This document shows positions 36,001-47,994 of a stretch of 64,000 bases of DNA, piece by piece. The notes below the pieces were generated by a model. That model did not search any database. It was not told the origin of the DNA and worked only from the letters and a program-made list of their open reading frames with translations. Position numbers and translations under genes: made by a program. Numbering within the stretch: the first letter of the stretch is position 1; every line of letters starts with the position of its first letter. The DNA comes from Ignelater luminosus (taxonomy: Eukaryota; Arthropoda; Insecta; Coleoptera; Elateridae), in assembly GCA_011009095.1 (NCBI GenBank), contig VTPC01000661.1, positions 1 through 64,000 on the forward strand, in the 5' to 3' direction.

Positions 36001-39000
36001 TGAATGCATTAAAATGCTGAGCGCCTTTTAAATGCTTTTCAACTTTTATATTCTACAAACACATAGTTTTATATTGTAAAACTTATTCTATTCGTGCCCA
36101 GTAAAGGTGCCCAAGGTAAACTTGAAATTATTCTGAAAATAAAAATGTTCAAAATTGGTTTTTTAGTTTCCTGCAAATTCTGCCACACATTGTATCATAC
36201 CTCGAAATATCGATACGATATGTAAAAATAATGTAGGATGGATGTCTCCAATATGGTTTACTCTATCCGCACGAGTTTTGAAATTTCATGTCATAACTGA
36301 TGGTTTTAGTAAATATGTATGGTACAAAGGTTTCTTGTCTTTCTCTACATTCTTTCTTCTATATTAGAACGTCGAAGACATCATTCTGACTTGTGGGTAA
36401 ATGAAAACATGACCTAACTACTCCAAATCTCAATTAAAACGAAATAGATTAGTCGTCTCGAGCAGATGCTCACCATTTGTGAGCCCAATAAATTTTCTGA
36501 CATATTCTGCAGCTTTAGTATCTCTTGGTGGGATCCTGTAAAGTTGAACAATGAATCCCAATAGTCAATAGCCTTTAGGAAGCCTATCTATATTAGTCAT
36601 CGCTCGCACCACTCCACAACAATCAATTAAGCCAACTTCAATGGTTCACTTCTTTGCCATAACATCGACTACAGCGCAATACATATCACTACCAGTTGTA
36701 ATATCGTCCGTACAGCATATCACCAGTGAGAAAACACTAACGTTGCAGCTCTTTACCGTAAAAATTCAGAAAGACGCTGATTTATCTTACCTATTCTCCA
36801 ATCACAAGTCTACTGCTGCAAATATCACCACGACTTATGCAGAAACCAACATTAAAGTGTGCATATATTACAAGGACACCTGTCTTATGTTTTGAACAAT
36901 TACCTCGTATTCAAAATGCAGCATACGTATCCTATTAGCTAGTTAAGTTTCTTAACTGGATAAAAGATACTTAATTCCTTTAATGTATAGTTTGTTAATG
37001 TAATAAAACCAGAATTTAAGATGCTTCATGAAACGGGATAAATTTAAGTACACTTAGTCTATTACTTAGCACAACACTGTTGCAAAATGTCCAATCTAGT
37101 GTTTGATAAATGTTAAGATCGTTTTACTGTCTTTCAGTAATATTGTACACAATCGAAAATGCAGACAAGGTAATTGAAATTGAAAATATTCTAATCTTTT
37201 TTATCTTTATGCTATTTTAGATTATATTTTAATTTTTTTAAATGGTCTGTACATCTAAATTACTCTCTAATAATTTATCATTCTGAAATTTATATTATAA
37301 AAGTGTAATTTGACTTTTATGTGATATCTATACCTACCGAAGACATTTTTTGGCTACAATTGGAAATTCTACAGTTCAGTTCGCGCTGGAAGTAATACAC
37401 CTTCGAACTTGGATATTGTCCAGTTTATCAAATTACTAGTTTAACAATAAAAGGGAAGATGCAAACAAAAAGGGTAGAAAACCTCTTTCAAAGTTCCTTG
37501 GCTTTAAAAGAATATATCAAAATCTGATAATTTAACTAAAAAATCATAATGCCCTTGCTAATTTTTACATTAATGTTAAAGAATTATTAGCACTGAAGGA
37601 CTGTTATCTATAACAAAGTAATGCAGACAACCCTGTCAAAGAAAAATATAAGAAGAACCGAAAATGCTCTGTACTTGCTTTAAATGAAATTTATCTTTCA
37701 TTCGATGAACGCTTCTAGAATCAGATTCAAACTTCGGTTTTCTAATCAAGGTTTCCTCCAGCATAAGCCATAGCATTATTTATGAAAGCAACACATTCTT
37801 TTAGTGTGATGTACTTAAATCCAAAAGGAACAATTCCTCCTTTCATGTTCTAGCTAAAGAACATTTTTTATCCTGAATATTAAGTAAAGCACGTAGCATA
37901 TATGGTATATGTATGTCACGGATTCTATTAACTATCTTACCTTGCTTCTAACGTATGATGCACAAAATTTCGGTTGTAAAGAAACTATAAGAAAAAAATC
38001 CTCTTTTGTATAGTAGCATTATATTCATACATAGTGCGTTGTTGTCAAATTAATTGTGTTAATCTATGATATACGGTAAAATGTTCGTGGCCTTTTCAAG
38101 ATTGAAGTACTTTGAATCGTCCATTGCAAAAAAGAGCGATTAAAAGAAAGCAATTAGAAAGAAAAATTATGGCATAAATGAAAGCACATTAGAGTGTTGT
38201 AAGAAGAATTAGAACCCAACATACATTTTTGTCATTACCACGGCCAACGTTGTGACGTTTACTTTTAGATCACTCTGTATAACCTTCAGCCAGACGCACA
38301 CTGTAAGTATTTATAAAAAATGTAGACCCGGCTTTTCCAATGCAATAGTAACAAATTTTTTATGCTTTAGTAAGTATATTTAGCAGATATTCCACTAAAT
38401 TATAGGAAAAGTAAAACTAAATTCCTTCAAGCCTGACATAAAAAATGAGGATGTAATTTTTGTAAAAGTTTATTTATTAATTTAAAAGAAGAGAAAAACA
38501 GGAAGCTGTAAGGATGTTACTTTTAATTTATGATAAATAAAATATGAAATGCGAACGGTTATTAAAAACCTGCCATTTCCTGCTAATAAAAAAAAACTGT
38601 TTCAAATAGAACATTTATTATAGTAAAATGCAATTTCACCTGCTTTTTTATACATCATTGCTGTCGCATCTCGTACAAAAGCAGGAAAAGCTGCAATTCA
38701 AATGAAAACTGGTCGTACACATGAAGCGCAACGATATGAAAGTAATACAAATGAACTGTACACAACAAAATAACAATATCGTAAAAATGTGCAGCGAAAA
38801 CGTCAGCTGGTAAACGGAAAAGGGAACATGACACAAAACCGTCGCAAAAATAAATTCGTATCAAAATATAACCTGGTTTTCAACGATACATAAAAGAGGT
38901 GTTTTCTACTTTCATCGATGATTTTATTTATACTAAATTTTATTATAACCAAAAACTTTTACTGAATTACTTTAAATGTATGTCTAGAGGTTTACTTGCT

Positions 39001-41234
39001 AAAGGTCAAAGACCTCGAAAAGGATCCTGTGCGTGAATAAATTAGGTTATATTTTAACTTTTGAAAACGAAAGTTTTCCAATAACAGTTAAACGTGGATT
39101 ACTGAAATATTAAAAAGTTCCTTGAGGTAGGGTCAGTAACTTATAAATGTTTAAGTTTTTTGCTGTTAAAAGTAGAAATTTGTTGAATCTTATACTCATT
39201 AAACTTTTAGAGTAATTTTCTTTTGTGAGCCTGACCTTTTAGAAAATAGTAATACTACAAGGCATGTCATTTTTATGTCTTTAATAAAATTCAAAATCGC
39301 GTTTTTATAGAAATAATGTTTGCCATCAACTATTGTTGTCTATTGATGTTATAAAGAACACAATAGAGGTTACATTAGCTTTTTTATTCATACTCATCAG
39401 CAATGAAAAAAAAAATCTAAAATATGGTATACAAAGAAGGAAAACCACAATATCTTTGTTCATAAAACCTAATAGCAAGCAATTTAGAAATAAAATTAAA
39501 GCATTTTTTCCTTTTCACAATAAAACAACAATTCAGATTAGATTGCAGCCGTATGATATTGATGCTATCAGGAAAGTGTCATAAAATTGACGTGATAGAA
39601 TTAGCTTTAAATTAAATCTTTGGTTGCAAAACCAATAGAGAAAATCGAGACAACGTGTTTTCAAGTATTGTAAAATTTTTTTTTAAACCTTTCATAGTTA
39701 TGAAATGTCATACGATTTTTTGTATGAGTATTTTCAAGAACAGGGAAATCGACAAATTTACTAGTTTAGTACTATTGATGATAGATTAAAGAATTATCTA
39801 GCGGTGTTCTCTTAAAGTGGTCCTGGCGCTACGGTCATATTATGAATCACATTCTTGGCATGACCTTTCTTAATAAGGTTTTCTGTGGTTTTTTGGCGGT
39901 TAAGGTAAATATCAAAACAGTATGCATGTTTTTTGATTTGCCTTCTATCATCCGTTCACTTCAATCAAGACCTAACTCATCAAGGACCGACACATGAAGT
40001 AAAAATGTATGCAAATCATCACAATCTACGTGAATCACAGACAAAAATGACAGAAGAGTAAATTGCAAACACATGTGCAAGCAGATGAATGTCAATGCAA
40101 TATGTAGTACATCCCGATTTGCAAAACGAATTCGATCGAACGATTTTATGTTTCTGTGCTGATTAATCACGCTGTCTTCTCTAACTGATAATTTTTTACT
40201 ATCTTAGAACCTTAACAATGTAATAACATCAGAGAACCTCCACAACCTCTAAGACTTCTGTATTACTTTTGTATAACTATATACATCGAATATATCACAT
40301 CGCCAACATTGACAGTAGCTGATTGCTAATCTGCCGGCTGAAAATCTCTGACTGCCGCTTACATTACCAACTGAAGCATTTAAAACCGACAGATCAAAGT
40401 AACCGATTGATTATGTCCGCCAGACTTTTTCTTCTTTCTGAGATATTACCAATAATCCGTTTCCAATATATCTTTCATGTAACATTCTTTTCCGATTTCT
40501 TCATTTTAGATTGAACCTAGAGGATGCTGAAACATGCATGCCTCCTACAAAAAAAAGAAAGAAAAAAAAACAAGGAAGAAAGATGAAAAAGCAGTGGAGA
40601 GAACATATTCGACGAATGGAGGGGGACAGAATAACACAACATGCATGAACAGCACTCCACACGGAACCAGATCAAGAAGACGCCTAAAAAGATAGCAAGA
40701 AAGTTGAATCTCTAGATCACAAAAAAAAGCGCTTGAAGATTAAAGTAAAACAGGCCAGACTCCTAATTAAGACGAATTAAGTGAGTTGATTGGTGCTCAT
40801 GGATGTTAACTTTGAAATAACATATAATATGCAATAATCCTGCTAGTTTGCAAATATGTAAAACATATTCTGTACCATGCAATGCATTCCAAACTGTCTT
40901 CGACACGCAGGCTAAAATGTTTGGAAAAATGTAGAAATATTGTAATTAGTTCAGGAAAATTAACACTGAGGTGTCCTGATGCACATATCAAAATCCCCGA
41001 TAGTGGGGGGTGAGCGGGGGGATGGGGAGCCGTTTAAAGTGCATTCTTTTTAGTTTTTCTCAAATATCTCGGAATCCATTGACTTACGGTAAAAATACTT
41101 TCTATATAAAATTAAAGTAAACAACGTTTCCCACAAGAAAGGTCCTATGCATGTTTTTCGTAGGATTGATAGTTTAGGAGTTATGGTGGGGGAAAGGTAT
41201 GAAAATAATGTTGAAAGTCGAAATTTCGCGTAAA
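36001..41234. other. Non-coding stretch, probable flz intron
   Basis: No gene is supported. The end of this stretch (about 40530-40790) contains the LINE-like tail listed separately. A G-rich run GGGGGGTGAGCGGGGGGATG occurs near 41005, without a known role. Confidence 0.5.
40530..40785 (+). pseudogene. Possible LINE 3' tail relic
   Basis: After a purine-rich run at 40548-40610 the plus-strand frame reads MKKQWREHIRRMEGDRITQH, then a stop, TALHTEPDQEDA and more. This resembles the WxxHIxRM block with Asn/Asp-Arg that occurs near the C-terminus of RTE- and R1-like retrotransposon proteins. The rest of the domain is decayed, so the call is tentative. Confidence 0.35.
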
Positions 41235-41236
41235 TA

Positions 41237-42495
41237 AAGGGTTTTCCAATAAGAGGTGTTATTTTGATATTCAAAGAAAAGTGCCATTTTTTAATATAAA
41301 TGATCGGATGTTTATTTCATTATAAAGAGGAAGGTATGCCGTTAATAGTGGAAAATAACATCAGGCAAATGACCACCACGACCACGCTTACAGGACAATA
41401 TCCTTTTCATGAAATTTTCCATAACCAAATCGCAAAGTGGCTGCCCTATGGGGGGCTGTTGGAGTAGACCTTCTCTTTCACGTGGCCCCAAAGAAAGAAG
41501 TCGCAAGGTGTTAAATCACAAGATCTCGGTGGCCAATTGTGATCACCTCTTCGAGAGATAACACGGTCCGGAAACTTTTTCCGTAAAAGATCAATGGTTT
41601 CGTTGCTTGTGTGGCACGTAGCGCCGTCTTGTTGAAAGTAAACGTTGTCCAGATCAATACCATCCAATTCCGGCCATAAAAAATCGTTAGTCATCTCTCG
41701 ATAGCGCAATCCAGTCACCGTAACTGTTGCTCCAGCCTCATTTTCGTAAAAGTAAGGTCCAATGACTCCGCCGGACCATAAACCGCACCAAACAGTCACA
41801 CGTTGAGGATAGAGAGACTTTTCAACAATAACTCTTGGATTTTCTGAGCCCCAGATCCGACAATTTTGCTTGTTGACGAAGCCACCGAGGTGGAAATGGG
41901 CTTCATCACTCAAGATGATTTTTCGATGGAATTCTGGATCATTTTCATGCATTTCAACGACCCAATCAGCAAAGACACGACGTTGTTGATGATCGGCCGG
42001 CTTGAGTTCTTGTGTTAACTGGACTTTATAAGCCTTAAGACCCAAATCTTTAAGCAAAATACGGTGTAATGACGTTTGTGGAATGGCTAATTCCAAAGAA
42101 CGACGAGGAATGGACAAACCTGGGTTTTGTTTAACACTTTCGGCTACAACAGCAATATTCTCGGCTGTTCTTGAGCGACGTGCACGGGTTTTATTCTTCA
42201 CATCACTAACTTGTCCCAAGAGCTCGAATTTTTTCACCAATTTCTGTATTGCGGTCCGACAAGGTGCTTCACGGTGACCCAAAAATGTTCGAGTTTTACG
42301 AACCGTCTCTGCCAAATTTTCACCATTTTTATAGTAAATTTTAATAATTTCAATGCGTTGTTGAAGCGTGTATCGTTCCATATTTATTAATGGCGTAGTT
42401 TCTACTTGTCAAATGTCAAAAAATGATAGCTTCAAAAGTGACATCTACCGAAATAGCGGGCTATTCAAAATAACACCTCTTATTGGAAAACCCTT
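41237..42495 (-). mobile_element. Mariner-like DNA transposon with perfect 30-bp ends
   Basis: The left end (41237-41266, AAGGGTTTTCCAATAAGAGG..) and the right end (42466-42495) are exact inverted copies over 30 bp and are flanked by TA at 41235-41236 and 42496-42497. The 1259-bp element contains one transposase frame on the minus strand. Perfect ends and a long open frame point to recent insertion compared with the other elements here. The transposase is nevertheless damaged near its C-terminus. Confidence 0.93.
41342..42381 (-). pseudogene. Mariner-like transposase, truncated near the C-terminus
   Basis: An ATG at 42381 opens 311 codons ending at 41446. Residues 1-60 form a helix-turn-helix starting MERYTLQQRIEIIKIYYKNG. 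The DDE core shows D159 (KIILSDEAHFHLGG), D252 (NVYFQQDGATCHTS) and D289 (RSCDLTPCDFFLWGHVKEK). There are 36 residues between the last two. After VYSNSPP a TAG appears, but in another frame just downstream the expected family C-terminus resumes: PLCDLVMENFMKRI, then CKRGRGGHLPDVIFHY, stop at 41342. Roughly 15 codons of the usual linker are missing at the joint, so a small frame-shifting deletion is the likely lesion. Confidence 0.85.
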
Positions 42496-42730
42496 TAGTT
42501 TAACTTTTACAGGAAATCTTGATAGAAGACTGATAACATATAAAAATGTTGTATTGATAATACTATAATTTAATATAAAGTTTAATTATTATCGAGTTAG
42601 AACTGTTAGAGGTTGTAAGGCAGGATACAGTGTTCCGAAAGATATGATACGTTTATGACTTTGACTTCGTAAGTATTTCACAGCGGGTCCCTTATAAAAA
42701 TTAACAAATACAAGCAGTGGCAGTGTCACA
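42496..42730. other. Short spacer, nothing recognised
   Basis: Sequence between the mariner-like element and the decayed gene copy. The latter may begin a little earlier than 42731 but no frame can be read. Confidence 0.4.
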
Positions 42731-43115
42731 GACGCCAAATCTGCTCATTTATACCTTGTGGATATGCTTCGCCTTGAATCTAAAATGGCTCCAAATGAAT
42801 TTACACAATTTGTAAATGAGGGATACTTTGCTATAAGAAAAACTAACTCCTTTTGGGCTGGGTTAAGGTCTGATCTCACAAGTGAGCAAACATTAATGAG
42901 AAAGGGCTAACTAGAGGAACAGGAACAAGTGATTCAACAGTTGCGAAGTGGTTAAGTGCGGCGCCAACAAGCTCTGCCATCTGCTCTTCATTAAAGCAAT
43001 TTAGCGGAGTGGTTTTTAGATCTATGGTCCTCACGCCAACACCGAGATGGAGCAGACCGGAAAAAATTGCTGGAATGGTTCACTACCCACTCTCCTTTTC
43101 CCAAGACAGAACAGC
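42731..43115 (+). pseudogene. Decayed copy of a repetitive invertebrate protein family
   Basis: Plus-strand frames read DAKSAHLYLVDMLRLESKMA, then EFTQFVNEGYFAIRKTNSFW and AGLRSDLTSEQTLMR. After a shift they read GLTRGTGTSDSTVAKWLSAA and KQFSGV. After a second shift they read QHRDGADRKKLLEWFTTHSP and FPKTEQLM. I recognise this pattern from a widespread family of uncharacterised, multi-copy proteins in insects and other invertebrates (EGYFTIRR, EQTLMRSMK, GLTRGRG-DS--KW). Its function is unknown to me, and its repetitive spread suggests that it belongs to a mobile element. At least two frameshifts make this copy non-functional. Confidence 0.6.
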
Positions 43116-44769
43116 TTATGTAATTTTTGTAAGTTATAGCTACCCTGCTGCTTAAGTTGGTAGTGCAGCTAACCTTCCGGTCAAGTTGTCTGATTTTTGT
43201 CATTGGCAGAAACATTTAAAATTGAAAGACCAAGTAAGATCTACTACCTGTTCATCACCGACAGGTCTGCAACCTGGCTGTACGGTTCTGTGGAACATAA
43301 CCTGTTTTAGATTCATGTCCGGGGTACAAAATTGTGATTTTTAAGACTCGAAGTTTATGTAAAACTGAATATTTATCCACAGTACTAAAAATACTCTTTT
43401 CCTTAAAGGTTCAAAATAAAGATTTATTATTTTCTAGAATTGCAAAAAGGTATGGAAAAAATAACAAATTCGAGAGGAGAAAAACATTATAGGGCGGGTG
43501 GATACTCCTTGGTCTCATAAACGAACACAAGGCGGGTTTCAGCACGGGAGTCCCCTTGGGCCCCTATGGTAGTAGCAAGAGAAGTAGCGCAGCAAATATT
43601 TATCAATACTTTTCAATACCGATTTTATGAGAATTTCGCCAATTAGATTAAAAAAAGTAAAATGGAATGAGATACTGAATTTATTTATCATCAATATTGT
43701 AATTCCAGAAATATAAACAAAAACTTAATTACTGCCATTATAGGCACTATAACATGTTGTAGAAACACAATATTATGAGTAAAGAAATTAATACTCCATG
43801 TGAAGAACTTTTAGAGGCCACTATTTAATATGAAACATATGTGATGGAGATTGGTTCAGATGTTCATGGAAAAATGCAAGATATAGAATAACAAAAACTG
43901 AAGGTAGCAATTCAAATGCTCAAATTGGGCAAAACAACCCAAGTCACTCCTGAAATAAAATCATTATGTCATGAAGACGGTAGTGATGTATAACTGTCAT
44001 GTTAGTGATGTTTTGTTGTGAGACACAGTTAGACTATAACTAGGCAAGTTTATTTCAGTTTGACATCAAGACAGCTACGAAAAATAATAAGTTTTGTCAG
44101 TTGCTTTTGTATGGTGCAAGCTCCATTTTCTCTGTAATATAATGTCTGCCATGGTCAATGATGGAGACGCTTTTTGATTACCCATAACGGAAACACTTGC
44201 GTTTTAGTCAATTCATTTTCGTTCTTTACGAAGGGCAACTCTTGGTGCTTGAACAAATTGTAACCATGCTATTATGATTAAGATCTTTAAGATGTTAATT
44301 TTAATTGACGTCACTAAACTAAATCCCTAAATTGTCCATTCCCATTTAATTTAAATATTTTTAAGTAAAGCTTATCATTTAGAAAACTGTAAAGTTAGAG
44401 CATATATTGTGATGCATGTAAATGAATAGTGAATCAATGAATTAATTTTTTGATGTTTATAAATTTTGTAAAGCGTCAAATAATTTTAATTAAAGGTTAT
44501 GTGATGTGATGACTTTCTGATATTTGATTGATAACCTAAAATAAGACCACCATGATCAACACGGGACAAACCTCAATCAAACTGACGGTTAATTATTCCA
44601 ACAATTTTACTGTTATTTTTTTTTCGTTAGGAAAAGAAGTAAAAAACTATTTTTTTTATATTCCTAATATCATCACTTTCCTTACTTATTTTGTTTATCA
44701 CCTTTTTATTTTGTTTACCTCACTTCACCACAACTTTTTAATTTCACACCTCCTATTCCTTCTCCGCAG
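43116..44769. other. Non-coding stretch, nothing recognised
   Basis: AT-rich except for a GC-richer patch at 43480-43580. The decayed family copy may reach to about 43370, but the reading is not reliable. Confidence 0.4.
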
Positions 44770-44944
44770 ACCTCCTTGCTTCAATACACCATTCGCCGAG
44801 TCGGTCTCCCTCTGTTAGTGAAGACTCAACCTTCTTCAACACGTCACTGTTTGGTCCACCGGTTACTTAAGTTCGCACCACAGACGTTTGACAACACATA
44901 TTAGAAATTCCATATTCCTCCACACAATAAAAATGTATTAGAAG
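44770..44944 (+). other. Possible plus-strand exon of an unidentified transcript
   Basis: The segment is bounded by a strong acceptor-like sequence (pyrimidine-rich tract ending CTTCTCCGCAG at 44769) and a consensus donor (GAAG|GTAAGT at 44945). A 78-bp stretch with a good second acceptor (TTTCTTTCTTTCAG, 45022) follows. It is visibly less AT-rich than its surroundings. One frame is open for about 44 codons from the acceptor (TSLLQYTIRRVGLPLLVKTQ..) and then stops, and an AATAAA lies near 44926. It could be a non-coding RNA exon, a UTR or a terminal coding exon. No homology was recognised. Confidence 0.3.
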
Positions 44945-45022
44945 GTAAGTAAATTAAGTAATAATGTTACTCTTCTTTAAAGATGTTAGATAATTTTTTT
45001 ATGAACTGTTTCTTTCTTTCAG

Positions 45023-47814
45023 GACCAACTTTGTTTGAATGCCCATGAAGAGAATAGAAATTCGAAACTGATAATGATTTTAAATGAAATGTATTGTTAT
45101 TTATTTCAAAGTTTATAGAATTGGCACTTAATACAGTTATAGTTTCTTTCTTTTAATTTTTTTTTTTAGTTTACAATTTGTCTAAAGTAAGCAATACTCA
45201 CGTTAACTTTCTGGCTCTTGTTACCCCGTTTGGATAACTAACTTATTCATTCCTTTCAATAATACTTTTCCAGTCTTTTTGTTTAACTCCTTCAACAGTA
45301 CAATAAAATAAACTCAGTAATATCGTTCACCAATCTATTATTATTCAAAAACTTTTTTAACAATAATTTTATATAAATTCCATTTTAAACTTCTTTCAAA
45401 ATTTTATATCAACTTTCAACTAAACATAAGAATCTTTTTCTCAACTCTTATCAACAAATTCTATTCAATTGTTCTCCTCTATTCATAAACTCCTTATCAT
45501 TAATTCTATAAACAATAAAAACTATTACATAATCAACTAATCTGGAATGTTATATGTCTGACAAATTTCAGAATATTTAAAATATTCTATTTAATTGTTT
45601 GATCAACTAACTGTCCGTTCTTATGCTCTTAAAATAACTCTAATGATATCATTGTTATTGTTGTTTTCTTATTTAGGTATCATTTCAACCTTTGAATATC
45701 ATTACAATATGTATACATTGAAGATCACAAGGCTCAACATTAATAACAATGAGAAATCTGATAATTAAGATTGAAATAATTAAAAACATTCCTCTTGTCT
45801 AGAACTTAAGGCATCCGACTGGTCGGTTTGGGATATTTTAAGGATATTACGTTAAAGTAGACGTCACTGATGTAATTTTCATAAGTACCATATTTTTTAA
45901 ATGAATTGGTGGGGCGCTAAAAATCTATGTTCTAATTCCCTTGCTAACTAACTTTCAAAATATTTACCGATTTCAGTTTTTTTGTATTTAAAAACTTTAA
46001 AACAAAAATTAAAAGAAAAATATGATGTCTCTATTAGCAACTAAAAAATGTATCTTACAAGCACGCTGAAATGTTGTTTCATGTAGTAGTCATTTAGGAA
46101 AACTAATTCTTATGGTAATTACTAATGTTAGTGCCAATTATACGCTATTCTACTACTGTTTATATTTAATTATAGCATTTAATTCCACAATTTGTAAATA
46201 ATCAACATTCCGCTGAATTCCAATCGTGTTATAATTGCATGTTATAAACATGGAAAAGTAGAACATCCACAATTTATTGAAATATTCTCTTATTCTATAA
46301 ACCATAAAACCGCAATACCAATCTAATCTAAGATATTCTCTTATTATCTTCAACAATTTTATTTATGCGAAAACCTAAATTCTCAATTTGGCACAGTAGC
46401 TTTCGAATTGTAACTGATCTAGTGATTTACTGACGACCTCCTTGCAATGTCTTAGGGAAAGCCATATCCAATGTCTATTAAATACGTGATCGGCAATTAA
46501 ATCTTGACTTTACTAATTCTGGATGTCTTAAATGAAAATTAGTTTTAGCATATGATACAGGCTGTTCCACTTTAACATTAATTGAATAATTTTCTTTATT
46601 GCGATAGCGTTTTACATTTTCAGTTAATAAAGTCAATATAAGTTATTCTAAACACATGCATGATTCAAACCAAGACCTATAAAAAATCTAATAAAATCTA
46701 AATTCCGTCTTCTAGAAGCTGAGGAATGTTATCGACCTGTTCGATTTGCTATGAATTTTTTAAATTCTTCTTCCTTTACTCAGAAACTAAAAACGTGAAC
46801 CGGAAGATTTATGGTGAATTTTTTATGCAAAGTTGTTTTCACTGCGTTAGAAAAAACCGTATTAAAACTCCCACAAAGTTTAGTTCTCAATAATCATTAT
46901 TATAACATTTTTGTAAATGAGAATAGTGTTTTGTTGCTCTAATTGGCTTAATTTGTCTTTCATCAGATACGATTTTTCAAAAAAATACTGTAAACGCGTC
47001 TGCATTTTATTTGTATTAAAAGAAAACATGGTGAAATCAATATCAGCAAATCTGACTGCTTTGAGTGAAGCTTTTCTGTGATATCAATTTTCTTTTTATA
47101 GAAGTATTTGTTCTTTTTTAAGCGCAAGTATTTTGTTTTCTCGAGCTTCTTTTCAGAACTCCCACTTTATTTATCAAATAAAAGAAAAGTTAAGGTTTTT
47201 TCGTTGTATATAATACGTGACCTAATGCTTCTTGAAAGTGACTCTTATAATAATACTGACTGAGAGTTTATATCATATTTTTCAACTGTTTTTTTTTGAG
47301 TTATGTAATTCTAAATCTCTCTTAAATAAGCAAACAAGATGTTAATAAAATAATAAAATTGAATTAGTTAATAAAAAAAAGAGATTATCCAAAATATCAT
47401 TATATCAAGCATTTTTATGTTTTTCAAATTGTGTTTAACAAAAACAGAAGCAAACAATACGGTAAATGTAATTTTTGATAATGTATAACGTTCAATTTGT
47501 AAACGGCACCGAATTATAACTTGACCAACCCAATCCAATTAACAATTTTTCTCAGATAAGAATGAGAATTTTCTCTGAGTTCTACGTTCATCAGGGATCT
47601 TTTCAAGATCTTGGGTTGGTTATAGCAACGAAACGTTCTGGCGTAGTTGATTAACAAAGCGTTATTAATTATGTTCTTGAAGTTTCATCTAATACCTGCA
47701 GAGCTATTATTCTTATAGTTGCAGACCACAATTCTATCAGCTTCAAATCTGGCTAGACCTCTAGCTTCAATTCGTAGAATGGCTCTCGACGAAAGACAAT
47801 GCAGTGTGCTAGAG
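45023..47814. other. Non-coding stretch, nothing recognised
   Basis: Strongly AT-rich. No sustained frame or repeat was recognised. Confidence 0.5.
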
Positions 47815-47994
47815 CAGGGGTGAGCAAATTGGGTCTTCGAGTCCGAATTGTCTTTTATAAAACCAAATTTATTGGGAAAGATTGAATTTCAAGCAGGAAT
47901 CTAACCAAGAAATTTGGCCTTCCTGTTCGAGTTGTAAAATATGCAAAAGTGTTTCGTCGTTACACAGCTCAAGGGCCAAATTTGCCCGTCACTA
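47815..47994. mobile_element. Small hAT-type MITE
   Basis: The left end CAGGGGTGAGCAAATT is matched by the inverted right end TAGTGACGGGCAAATT (11 of 16 positions, ungapped). The flanking 8-mers are TGCTAGAG (47807-47814) and TGCTACAG (47995-48002), alike at seven of eight positions, which is the 8-bp target duplication expected of hAT elements. At 180 bp there is no room for a transposase. Confidence 0.65.

Noticed and set aside
41050-41274. 74-codon minus-strand frame beside the mariner-like element
   Set aside because: It crosses the terminal inverted repeat into flanking DNA and has no transposase motif.
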